Shown: piece after piece, positions 12,960 through 23,820 of the stretch | Numbering within the stretch: the stretch's first letter is position 1 | How the letters are laid out: every line of letters starts with the position of its first letter | Assembly: GCF_003672135.1 (NCBI RefSeq) | Contig: NC_039515.1 | Coordinates: forward strand, 10,478,001-10,542,000 | Direction of reading: 5' to 3' | Length of the DNA: 64,000 nucleotides | Origin: Ooceraea biroi | Lineage: Eukaryota; Arthropoda; Insecta; Hymenoptera; Formicidae | The notes under the pieces: generated by a model | Databases searched by the model: none | What the model saw: only the letters and a program-made list of their open reading frames with translations | Told to the model about the DNA's origin: nothing | Program-made: the position numbers and the translations under genes

Positions 12960-13583
12960 CAGGGTGTCCCGGGTTTTAACCGACAAACTGCGGGAGCATA
13001 TTCTACTAGTGGAAATAAGAAAAAATTCTTATATCGAGTTTGCTTAGAAATGCTTTATTACAAAGTTATAAACCAATATTGAAAAGAAATATCAGATAAG
13101 TAACAACGGATTACGTAATTGCAAATGGGTATTACTAAACACAGAACTATCTGGTACTCTCCTGTTAGGAAATCTACGTTGATACTCTCGTACGGCAGCT
13201 CGTGCATTTCCGTCACAGAATCCGTATACGAAATGAATATCGGTGTATTCCTCATTTGAAAACACTTTTGGCATTCTGATAGTAATTGCTAGTTGACACG
13301 ACGATTGAAATCTAACAGCTACTGTTGTGAAAGTAACAATCATACTGAATCGTTTCAACATAGTGAACATGAATACATGTGAATACACATAACGTAAACA
13401 TCTTCGACCTTCCAAATTCTACACTATGTTCCGTTGTTACTTATCTGATATTTCTTTTCAATATTGGTTTATAACTTTGTAATAAAGCATTTCTAAGCAA
13501 ACTCGATATAAGAATTTTTTCTTATTTCCACTAGTAGAATATGCTCCCGCAGTTTGTCGGTTAAAACCCAGGACACCCGTATA
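12960..13583. mobile_element. Deletion derivative of a DUF4817-type TIR transposon
   Basis: Inverted repeats of about 150 bp (12960-13110 and 13431-13583) are nearly identical, differing mainly at the outermost bases. The ends read ACAGGGTGTCCCGGGTTTTA on the left and the near-identical complement on the right. The core of about 320 bp encodes, on the minus strand, the helix-turn-helix start of a transposase. The catalytic part is absent. Very low divergence of the arms implies recent movement. Flanking sequence is TATA-like on both sides, so the exact duplication cannot be fixed by eye. Confidence 0.88.
13092..13415 (-). pseudogene. Transposase N-terminal fragment with DUF4817-like HTH
   Basis: A 107-residue minus-strand frame contains, from about residue 48, MPKVFSNEEYTDIHFVYGF followed by GNARAAVREYQRRFPNRRVPDSSVF. 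This is the familiar insect DUF4817 helix-turn-helix pattern (a tyrosine-rich start, VYG, GNAR, RFPNRR.P). The true start is probably the internal Met at residue 48. The frame then runs straight into the opposite inverted repeat, where the DDE domain should begin, so it is a truncated fragment with no catalytic part. Confidence 0.8.
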
Positions 13584-16260
13584 CCTTTCCTCGGTTTCGT
13601 GCCGTCTCCTTCACCGCCGTGTCGCTCACTTCATTTTCTTCTCCATTCTCTCTCTCTCTCTCTCTCTATCTTACCTCTCTTTCTCCTTTTCTTTTGTTTC
13701 TACGTGTTCGGTAGCGATTTACCGCTCATCTTTATTCATCGTGTACCAGGCGAGTCGGTACACATTGTATATTACTGGCACGGCTATTAATTCTCGTTTG
13801 ACACTTCAAGACCGATGGGGGTAGACACGTCCCGAGAGTTTTTACGGGATTTCCATGATCGATTACCCCGTAGATTATGCGAGAACATATGTACTCCCTC
13901 TCGTAGTGTTTTGCCTTACGTAACCAAATAAAGAGTCGCAGCAGCGCTGTGGTATTTCCTTCGTTCACGATGAAAGGAAATGATGCTGCAAATGATGTAT
14001 CAATGCGGATCTATCATACGAGGCCAGACCCGCTTGTCTCGGCTTATTTAAATGGCTGAAAGCATCGTTCAGCTCGAACGGGGTTAAAAAACGGGTTAAT
14101 AATTAATCAACAGGCCGCCAGACACTTTTTATCCCTACGCCAGGTCACCGTCTAACAAAATGGGCAAATAGCTCACGAGAATAAAGACGCGAGTTCTCCT
14201 TTTGCCAACGATACACTTCCGTCCGCTCTTCCAGTGAGACTTTTTACCGGCCTCGAAGCCTTTGAGAATGTGCGACGAGATAAAATACCTCGTTACGTTT
14301 AATTGGCATTAAGTCATCATGTATATATATATATATATGTACATAATTGGCATGTAAAGTACACGCAACAGCCGGAGACAACGGTTCAAATAGTGTAGAC
14401 AGCGCCAAAGAATGGGAAGGGAAGATCAACCTCAAAGGTTCAGGAGACAGGAGGTTAAGAGTTCAGCAAGCAGGACCCATATTGTTTCTTGCGTTAGGTC
14501 GTGTTTATCGTATTAATCAAGTACGCTTGATGATGCGGTGCCGAGATCCTCATCGAACGCGAACTCGTACTCGTATGAAGAATCATCTCGCAATACGACG
14601 CGTTTATTGAATTCAGCCAAAAAGGACAACGCGAGTTCCAGAGAGATTCTTATTGTCGAGATCGCCCGACGATAATAAGCGCGAAAGTTTGCCGCGTCAG
14701 GATCCTCCGAGAAGAAGCTCGAGTTGGAACTTAATATCGAATAACTCTATTAAGATCGCTCCGAGAAGAGTGCACGCGCCTGTTTGTCAACGTGTATTTA
14801 ATCAGCGAGCTCGAAAATGCAATTAATTATCGTGTACCATATACCGCGCGGGTATATACTGAAGCTACGCGTAAGATCGTTAATGCACATCAGAATAAGT
14901 TCACGCGTCCGAGCGCGTTGTTATTACGTGGCTGCATTAGCCTCCGCTTTCTCTCTCGTTCCACCACCCCATCCAACCCCGTGAGAAATTTTACGGTATT
15001 TACGTAACTTCACGATATCGCCGGGATCGAAATTTTTCTCTAAGGGACGCGTCGTAACGCTCGCAATCTCCGTATATCCTTGAGGCATTTACGAGGCAGC
15101 TGGGATAGGCAGGCAAATCACCAGATAGCACGTGCACACGTGCACACGCGCGTACGTATCAGCCCGGACAGAGGATTCGAACGCGTCCTCGAGGGTGTCA
15201 CCAGGGTGGTAACACAACGCGCGCGCGCGCCCAACGGGGGTGGGGAAATTATTAGGATTACAATTTCGAACGGGGTCGCGGATGGAATTAGAACGTAAAA
15301 GCAAAACGAGAAACGGCCCCGGCCGTATATCAGGTCGCAGTTCACTAATCCGCTAATCTAATTCCGTGGCTCTCGAGAGCGGTCGCTCTCCTGGTACTGG
15401 AAATTACCCAATTATGTCTCTCGACCTTTTGAGTAATGGCGCACCGCGCTTCGGTAGCTATCCGGTAAATAAGAAGTATCCACACAGAACGGATAGTTGC
15501 CAGTCGGACAGTCCGATTTTCCGTGGAACTGGATTTCGCTGTCCATCCGACCCGATCGTTGCAGTGTCGTTTCGCGCGGTGTTAAATGTTCACGTTGCGA
15601 TTGACGGCAAGAGGCTCTCTGCCAATTAAAAATTATTAATTTGACATCCGCGAGAAAGCAAATTGCCCACACCGAATGATATACGGAGTCAATGATTCTC
15701 GTGAATAACCGGATGTGCCATAATTATCCAGTTATGCTTTTGCTAGTAAACGCTCGGGAGGGAGAAACGGATCGTCGAATTTCATTAAATTACGTGGTGC
15801 ATTATTTGAAATGAAGTTCGTGCCTGTTGCATACATCGTTGAGATTCAACGGCAGCAAGAGCGGGCTTTTCAGGAAATTTAGGGACGTATAAGATGGCGA
15901 AGCTCGTGATGAAAACGATCTCGCGATATAAGATAAGTAATTAAGCTGCGTTCTGTGGCTTCGCGTGAAGACTCTCACTCGTTTATTAAAGGAGAGTCAC
16001 GTAAAACGTGGCAGCAATATCATACATGCGTTATTTTATCATATAAAAATTTTTTGGCAGATCTGTGAAAAAATTTCTAACTTGGGAACATGCATTTTTA
16101 TGGGGCAGGAGGGCATAAAAACAGAGGCGGAAAAAGGCGAGTGTTTACTCTCAACATTCCGCGCGTCCATATTGTTTACTGGAACAAAAATTTTTAATGA
16201 AACTATTCTTGTAGTTATAAGCAAAGATTATAAATCTGTGCACATAAAAAAGAGACAACA

Positions 16261-16355
16261 TTTTTCTTCTCTTTTTCTTCTTCTTCTTCTTCTTTTACTT
16301 CCTCTTCTTCTTCTTTTACTTCCTCTTCTTCTTCTTCTTCTCCTTCTTCTTCAAA
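16261..16355. repeat. (CTT)n tract with a duplicated 27-bp block
   Basis: An almost pure CTT run in which the block TTTTACTTCCTCTTCTTCTT occurs twice. It makes a Leu-rich frame on the plus strand that I do not regard as coding. Confidence 0.93.
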
Positions 16356-19156
16356 GTATGAAACTTACATCTCAAAAATATTTTTAGATGATTCATCTAG
16401 ATCGATTGGAATAATCTTTTTGCAAGGGGATTTTTTTTATTAAAGCCGTAATCCTCTATGAATAATCAAGATTTTTATAACACTTCGCGATTTTACGTTA
16501 TCAAAGTGATGCGCGTATGAGGGTTAATATTAATATTATCACATTACACGGCACTGTGTCATTAACTTCATTTATTTGAACTTATCTAAAATGTTGCAGC
16601 GTGAGCTAAAAGAGAAAAGACGTTAAATGTTCATAAACTCAACGTTTATTAAGTTTATGGTGCACGCAGCCATTTACATAACACTCTTTGACAGTGCGTA
16701 ACTTTAATAAAACAATTTGCCACGATGTCGTACGCAGCGGGCGAATGAAAAACAAAATGTTAAATGAAATGTGAAATAAACTTCGGGAGGAATCAAGTCG
16801 ACGGGTGCTTTTTACCAGCGGCGGAGCGATCGTGACGAACAAATACCGGCTTTAGTTCCTTCATCGGGGTGAAGTTGATGGAATAAAGTTACGTCGGTCA
16901 CCCTTGGGGGTGAACTCGGGCCTCACTGGCGATTTACGCGGTGCAATTGGCAGTCAACCGACGACGATCAAATCTCTCTCGCTCACCGATGCAAACCGTC
17001 CGCCGAAATTCTCAATCCCGTATCCTGCACCCGCATATGTGTATGTGTACGTCTGTGTACGTGTGTATAGATGTTCGCGTTCGACGTTTTTACGGCACGT
17101 TTGGGAAACGGGAAATTATTACGATTAGCAAGCAAACTGGATCGCGCGAATTACGTCAGCGTTGTAACGAATGGGGCGCGAAACAAAATGCAGGCCACCC
17201 CGTTAATCTGCCAATTTAACGACGTTACTAGCGGATCGGCATGCATGCGGGGGCATGCGTGACAGATGCATTAAATCGTGGAATTAATTTGTCGAGGAAT
17301 CGAGCCGTTGATTAAACGTGGCCGTGCGCCTCGGAGCGTGCTCGATGAAGGAGGGAAAAAAGGCGGAATATGCAAAGATTCGCCGGATCTCGCCGCTGAT
17401 CTCGATTGTTCGAGTGACCCCTTTCTCTTTCAAGTACACGCGATTTTTAATTCCGTTTTGGAGTGGCGGTGCGGATGACATTTCGACGGAACTATTTATG
17501 CAAACGAGTCATGATTTCGTGATCTTTCTGTTCGACCGAACCTCTGCTCTCCTGTATGTGCGAATCCGCTTTCTTTGCCAGTCAGAACGGTATTTCTAGG
17601 CCGAATAAAATTGATTTATTATATTATTGTGGTAACGTTATCCCGATTCTTCATTGTGTATAAATATGTATAAACTATTGACGCAAGTGGAATATAAAGT
17701 TTGTAATAGAAGGAAAATGAATTGGGTTGCATTGCGCTCTAATCTAAAAAATTAAAACTGTAAACATCTGTTTTAAGTTATCCAGCGTAATGGCAGTAAT
17801 GGAAAATTACATTTTTTACAACATTAATGTTTAGGGCCAAGAATTACAATTACACATACTCTATGACTTATATTTAGAGCGCACTTATAACGATAAAAGC
17901 GTTTTAATGTGGCTTCTTAGCCAATCAGGGTTTTAAACCACTTTTAGAGGTGCTTTTATCATTGCAAGCGCGTTCTGAATATGAGCCTATGTAAATCGCG
18001 CGTAATCTCGTGAATTGCCAATTTTCAAAAGTCGTCATCTCGATGTTACTACGTGTGATATCGAAAGAGAACTCTCGCACTTTAAAACAGTAGCCATTAA
18101 AAGTTGTTGGAAAATATGACACCTTTAGTCGATAACACAGTGCGTTTGACGCTAAATAAGATTATATAAACATCGTTCTTGTGCAACGTGAATATGCAAC
18201 GATTATTATTTGGTTTCGTGCTTTTACGCTCATTCCGCTTTCAAAACATATCGTGATTGCCTTTTTGGCGACAATTAAAAATTCACTGCGACTACATTCA
18301 TGAACGCGCGTTCACGCAGTTGCGAAATAATTTTAAAACTTTATCGGAAATTAAATTCCCCCGTATTTGCAGAGTGTATGCCAGTGCATATAATCTATCG
18401 ATATTATGCAATTTCGGTGACCGTTACAGTCTTCGCTGCTACGTGATATCGCACATTTTCCGTCGATATTGTAAAACGTTTGTTTTCGTGCGTCGTACGT
18501 GCGATATGAAAAATATCGTTTGTCTGTACGCGTATTCAAATATTGGGACACAGCTTTATTTTTTTGGTAGCCACATACCACAGTGTTAGGTACAACACTT
18601 TAACCGATATTCTAGTATACGCGACATTTACGAGGCATGCATATATATTATACATATACGTATGTACATATTTCTGCGATATTAAAAATATATCATTACT
18701 TTCATGAATTATATACAGTCGGGGATAATATGGCGCAGAATTCTGTCTCGTGAAATTCAAGCTCATTGCAAGTGTCAGATTTAATCTCACAGTTTGACAA
18801 AACTTTAATCGTGAGTTTCTACATCTCGTACCTTTTCTGTGTCAGTATACGTCAAAAAATGTATGTCAAAAGAAAAATCTTGGTTGGTATATTTTGTATA
18901 ATCGTGTATAAAGGAGAATAATCAATATGTAATTTTATTTTTATTCCAGTAGTATTTTACATGATAAATGTAGATTTATAATTGACCATTCGCTCTCACA
19001 AAAATAAATAATCATTAACTCGTTCACCGTTATGATTTTTATAAAGTTTCTGTTGCAGTAGATATTAACGATCGGATGACAACATTAATAATACATGAAT
19101 TTATTGAAATTGTATATTTCAGTTTATAATTTGAGACATTTTTCGAACTCTCCCAC

Positions 19157-19180
19157 TACGTAATTACGTAATTACGTAAT
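19157..19180. repeat. (TACGTAAT)3 palindromic tandem
   Basis: Three exact 8-bp units, each nearly self-complementary, with a fourth partial ATTACGTAAT at about 19186. No known function. Confidence 0.85.
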
Positions 19181-21961
19181 CTTCCATTACGTAATTTATA
19201 AGACATGTGCATCATTATCGTAATTCCAATTTCGATACCAACAATTTCATCGAAATTCCATAACGATGGCTAACAAACATAATGAAAACGAAAAATCCAA
19301 ATGATCATCATTTCGAATATAGAAACGGTGTTCTTCGATCGTTCACAATTCTACATAAGTTAACAATATTTTTCCGGCGACGCATAGATTGAAAAAAAGG
19401 GAGCAGCGAAGCCGGAGGTCGTATCGATCGGCGAATAAAACAGATATAGACACGGAACGCGAAAAATAATCTCCGCAAAAGTCGTGCCCCGGGAAATGAT
19501 TTCTTCGTTTCGCGAACCGCGAGCGAGTGACTTCTTTCGCCGACGTTTTTCCGGTCCCATCAAAATACTCGTCCGATACGTCCACGTTCCCATTTTGGTG
19601 CGTGCCCTCCTATGACGAACATATATATATTTTTTTCTTTTTTACGTCGCATCTCTCTCGTAACTCGTCATCACGATAGATGCCACGTATCGATATTTTT
19701 GGCCCTATCTAGCCGAGAATTGATCCCGACACCGTGCCGCGCGCGACGACTGATTCAGCAATAACTTATCGCGCGCTGATACACACCGCGACCACGCTAT
19801 TAAACGCGATACCTTTTTTCTAGCCTGTCGACGTTTCCCGATATGCAACGGCCGCTAAAAATGCCGCACATCGAGCGATATTTCTCTCTGCCCGCGAGCA
19901 CGCATTATTTGTTACACATACAGCGAGCCGCGCCGCTATTTATTCGTCAGACGCGAACGCTCGATTCTCCGACTGCTGAAACTAATGCTTTTATGGCGTA
20001 CTTCGATCTGGAGTGTAATCGAGCAAACAAATGTCTAAGGTAAAAACTACTCCTTATGCGTAATCGCGTAACTATCCCGCATCAATGCTCAATCGTGTAC
20101 TCCGATTAATTCGGCATCGATTTTCTCCCTCAACGAAGAATATCCAGACGTCGTCCTGAGAAATATTCCACGATTTTCTTCCTTCAACAAGTGGAAACTG
20201 GAAAACAAATTTCACGATTTTCAGGACCCATCAACCATCAGTTTTCCCTTATGGAGGGTACATCGAAAACCCGATGTTGCTTTCACAACGTGTTGATGGT
20301 ATAAAAAATGGTTTTATCAACAAAGCTCTCGGAGCTCGTTTTTGCGAGGGATTACGGGGTCTTTTAAATCGGCGCTGTTCTGCATCGCGCAAAAGTCACC
20401 GCATCCGCTTGAGCGCAGTTTGTTGCAGCGCGCGATCGTTTGTGCATTTTTCCCGTACGAACGTGCGCGCGCGAAAGAAGAGCCGCGAACAGAAGCGAGA
20501 ATCAGAATGCGTTCATTATTCTTTTACGGGGTGCTAGCTTTCACGCGCGCGCCCCCTCTCGCGTCCCTCTCTCGCGATAGTTGCCCGCGGTATTATCAGT
20601 CGGATTCCCGTGCCGGCGATATTATATTTATCAAATCGTTACGCCTTTCACCAGCAACGAGCTCCCCCTTTAACACGTCTCTTCACATTTAACACCACGT
20701 CGGGATCGTTAATTACTTCCTCGTGCCGACTCTTATCTCTGATGCTCCTCTGGCAGAAAACAGGTTTCTCCCCCTCCCCTCGCTCGGGAAACTTTTTTAA
20801 TTATGGATTTTATTACCGCTTTCTCTCTCTTTCTCTCTTTCTCTTTCTCGCGCACGGTATTGTCGTTAATAGGTACGCGTTTTAAGAAACACACAAGACG
20901 GAAGCGCCATTAGTAGGATCAACACCGTTACACCTATAATGATAAGCAGTTGGCAACAGATGACACGGCCACCGAAGGCCGGTGCCTCCCCCAGCAAATA
21001 CGTGCGCCAAATAAATTGTGGAACTAATCTGGAGCGAATTAAAACCTCCACCTACCCTTCCGCTGTCTCGCCCGCGCTTTATTTAATTGAGAATGCTCGC
21101 CGGGTGTACACCGATGGTGCAAAGATGCTATCAACACGAAGGAGCGTGATGGTAGCTCTCGCAACACTCTTATCGCCCCTGACTCATTATGGTATAATTG
21201 ATCGAATTTGTAAAACGAAGTGAAACACGTGTACAGTCGCGCAAGCCACACTTCTCTCAGAATACATTAACAGTGTATTCTGCTCCAAAGGAACTGCGCA
21301 AATAACGGATTCCGTGAAGTTTCCATTATAATCGCGTCTTCACCTCATCTTGCCAAGGTCGCACGATAAAGTCAGCGCCCCAACGGTGATTTATTAACGG
21401 GCGATATCGAGCCGACGAGTCGACATCGCCGCTTCGCACCTCGGCATCGCATGTTCGCCAGTAAAACCAGCGTAAAGCCGGATAATCATCCCCCGGCCGC
21501 AGGCAGACGCGCCGCCGAATTCTCGGCGGTGGAGGGTGAGGATGCAGGTGCCCGAACGTTCAAATAAACTAACGAGCTGGCACTCTTCATCGCAACTGTT
21601 ATTAACGTCGATTCGACGGGGTCCCACGCGCGCGCACAGGAAACCTGGGGGAATAATTACAACACGCGCCGCGGGCGGAGGGAAGGAGGGGCGGACATTT
21701 GCACGCGTTTGAAAATTCCTCGTTGTGCACCGTTACCTCGATAGCTTGCACTCATGCAAACAAATTACACTCACTCGTGCACCGACCATGCCAAAGGTCG
21801 CGCAAATATTGTTAACCGTCGCCTGGTGGTTAAAAAAAAGTGACAACTCGCTCGCTCGGTGAACGGAAAAATTAAAACCCAAACCGCCGCGTCTCGGCCG
21901 GCCTGATCCGCCATACTTTCTCGTCACGATAGAATTTCGCCGGGATAAATTCGCCCTTTAA

Positions 21962-22681
21962 GGGGGGAGCCTGCTTTAGAACGTTGAAAATAAGGTATAA
22001 TTTTACGAATTTTTTTGGAGAAACTATACAGCGGATCATTATAAAACTTTGATGCATTTATTAGTACATGTTTAAAGACAAAAAAAATTATTTTTTGATT
22101 TGAATATATCGCCTGTAGAGGTCGTCCTGGAGGCATCTTAGTGCAGCCGGTATTGTAAATTGGTGAGCATTCTCCTGCCTCCAACTTTCATCCAAACTGA
22201 AAAATTGAAATATTTTCTCGTTATTTATGAATTCCCATCGTCGATGAACCTTTAATATTCATAAAAACATTAAGTTAAACAATTATTTTTGCATGAAAAA
22301 GTTCAAAAACTTTGCCTAAAAATCGTACTTTTGTGTTCTAAGCTCCACCATTTTGGCACTTTTCAACTTTTTTCTTCTCTCTTTGATTCATCGACGATGG
22401 GAATTCATAAATAACGAGAACATATTTCAATTTTTCAGTTTAGACGAAATTTGGAGGCAGGAGAATGCTCACCAATTTGCAATGCCGGCGACGCGGCTGC
22501 ACTAAGATTTCTCCAGGACGACCTCTACAAGCGATATATTCAAATCAAAAAATAATTTTTTTTATCTTTAAACATGTACTAATAAATGCATAAAAGTTTT
22601 ATAATGATCCGCTGTATAGTTTCTCCAAAAACAATTCATAAAATATACCTTATTTTCAGCGTTCTAAAGCAGGCTCCCCCC
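21962..22681. mobile_element. TTAA-flanked foldback element (piggyBac-type MITE), copy 1
   Basis: Terminal inverted repeats of about 285 bp (21962-22243 and about 22384-22681) share roughly nine bases in ten and are separated by a loop of about 140 bp. Both tips read GGGGGGAGCCTGCTTTAGAA. The element is flanked by TTAA at 21958-21961 and 22682-22685, the target of piggyBac-superfamily elements. No transposase is encoded. Assignment to piggyBac rests on TTAA and the absence of any other duplication. Confidence 0.83.
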
Positions 22682-22685
22682 TTAA

Positions 22686-23270
22686 GAGGATCCTGGAGTG
22701 GCCAGTGAACTCCATCGCGGCGTCTGAATTACCGGCGGAATTGATGATTTCCCTGTATTTTCTTTTTATTGAATTCACAGAATGAAAAATCCTTTTCCAC
22801 GATGAAAGTACACACAATAATGTAATGTGAAAAGCAGGACTTAACTTTCCAAACGGAAAAAAATCACAATTTTTTATTCAGCCACGATTTCACAGGCATA
22901 CATAGGCACGAAATGATCACGAATCTTTCTGCACTAATTACTTTTACACTAGGCTTCTAAACTCATTTCTAAAAGCTTCCCCATATTCTTTCATTTTGTT
23001 CCGTCCTTGCGATTATCGAATTTTAGCCACACAAACTGCAAAACATTTATATTAAGAACATTAATGTACGAGGTGACGTCACAATAAGCCAATAATAAAA
23101 CTGTAAATTGTTTTTGTCGTTTTTAACATAAAGTCGAGTTTCGCTCGGTATATTTCTTTGTATACTTTAATCGTGGAGAGGGATTTTTCATTCTATACAA
23201 TCATTAAAGAGTAATTAGTACAGTAAGATCGACCAATTCCGCCGGTAATACAGACGACTCCAGGATCCCC
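22686..23270. mobile_element. TTAA-flanked element, copy 2, older
   Basis: The tips are GAGGATCCTGGAGT (22686) and the complement of GGGGATCCTGGAGT (ending 23270), with TTAA at 22682-22685 and 23271-23274. Subterminal inverted similarity continues in blocks (ATTACCGGCGGAATTG, then GAATGAAAAATCC and CCACGAT.AAAGTA). The arms are more diverged and of unequal length, so this copy is older than its neighbour. It is non-coding and AT-rich inside. Confidence 0.68.
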
Positions 23271-23360
23271 TTAATTCCAGGCACACAAAATCGCCGATAT
23301 CCCGCTCTTTTCTTCTCAATCCTCTTTCTGTCGTGGTTACCACTCTGAAGAAATGTTACG

Positions 23361-23479
23361 CGGAGCTCTCTCTGGTCTCTCTCTCTCTGGTCTCTCTCTC
23401 TCTCTCTCTCTCTCTCTGATCTCTCTCTTTCTCTGGTCTCTCTCTCTCTGGTGTCTCTCTCTCTGGTCTCTCTCTCTCT

Positions 23480-23517
<38 letters not shown>

Positions 23518-23532
23518 CTCCCTCTCTCTCTG
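23361..23532. repeat. Long CT array with periodic GG interruptions
   Basis: About 170 bp of CT dinucleotides broken at semi-regular steps by GGTCTC or GATCTC, giving a higher-order unit near 14-16 bp. It starts about 90 bp after the TTAA element copy 2. Confidence 0.95.
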
Positions 23533-23630
23533 GGACGAGACCTGTATGTCCCGACGGAAGCTCGTTCTGCACGATAGAACAGTTACTAGTGGTACAGATA
23601 GCAGAACAGTCGTTATTCTTCGTCAGGTTT

Positions 23631-23820
23631 ACATACGGGGTGTCCCGGGACTACCCGGACACTCCTTTCAGACGTGGCGAATCCTCTGACCAATTTAACG
23701 TCAGTCTAGTTCTCCATGAAAATTCGATTCAACGTTCCTCCAATTTTCCATCGCTCCAGTTTTTGGCGTTTCGCGCGTTATGTACATCTGCAAAAATAAT
23801 TATAATTCCCAAGAGATAAC
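23631..23820 (+). repeat. Possible solo transposon terminus (GGGGTGTCCCGGG)
   Basis: ACATACGGGGTGTCCCGGGA at 23631-23650 again resembles the element end at 12960. The following 170 bp do not resemble the internal sequence of that element, so it would belong to a different subfamily. The right boundary is a guess. Confidence 0.4.

Larger units (their letters stand above)
13584..21957. other. Gene-poor DNA
   Basis: Contains microsatellites (13647, about 14327, 16261), the palindromic tandem at 19157 and an AT-rich stretch at 17.6-19.3 kb. Short frames exist on both strands but none has domain similarity or consistent splice partners that I can see. Confidence 0.6.

Noticed and set aside
15165..15195. 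GGATTCGAAC-like tRNA B-box on the minus strand
   Set aside because: The T-arm stem does not pair, and no anticodon arm or A-box is at the right distance.
15965..16387. 140-residue frame with a poly-Leu end
   Set aside because: The Leu run is the CTT tract; the rest has no similarity I recognise.
23204..23819. Frames through the CT array (Arg-Glu on one strand, Ser-Leu on the other)
   Set aside because: Pure translation of a dinucleotide repeat.
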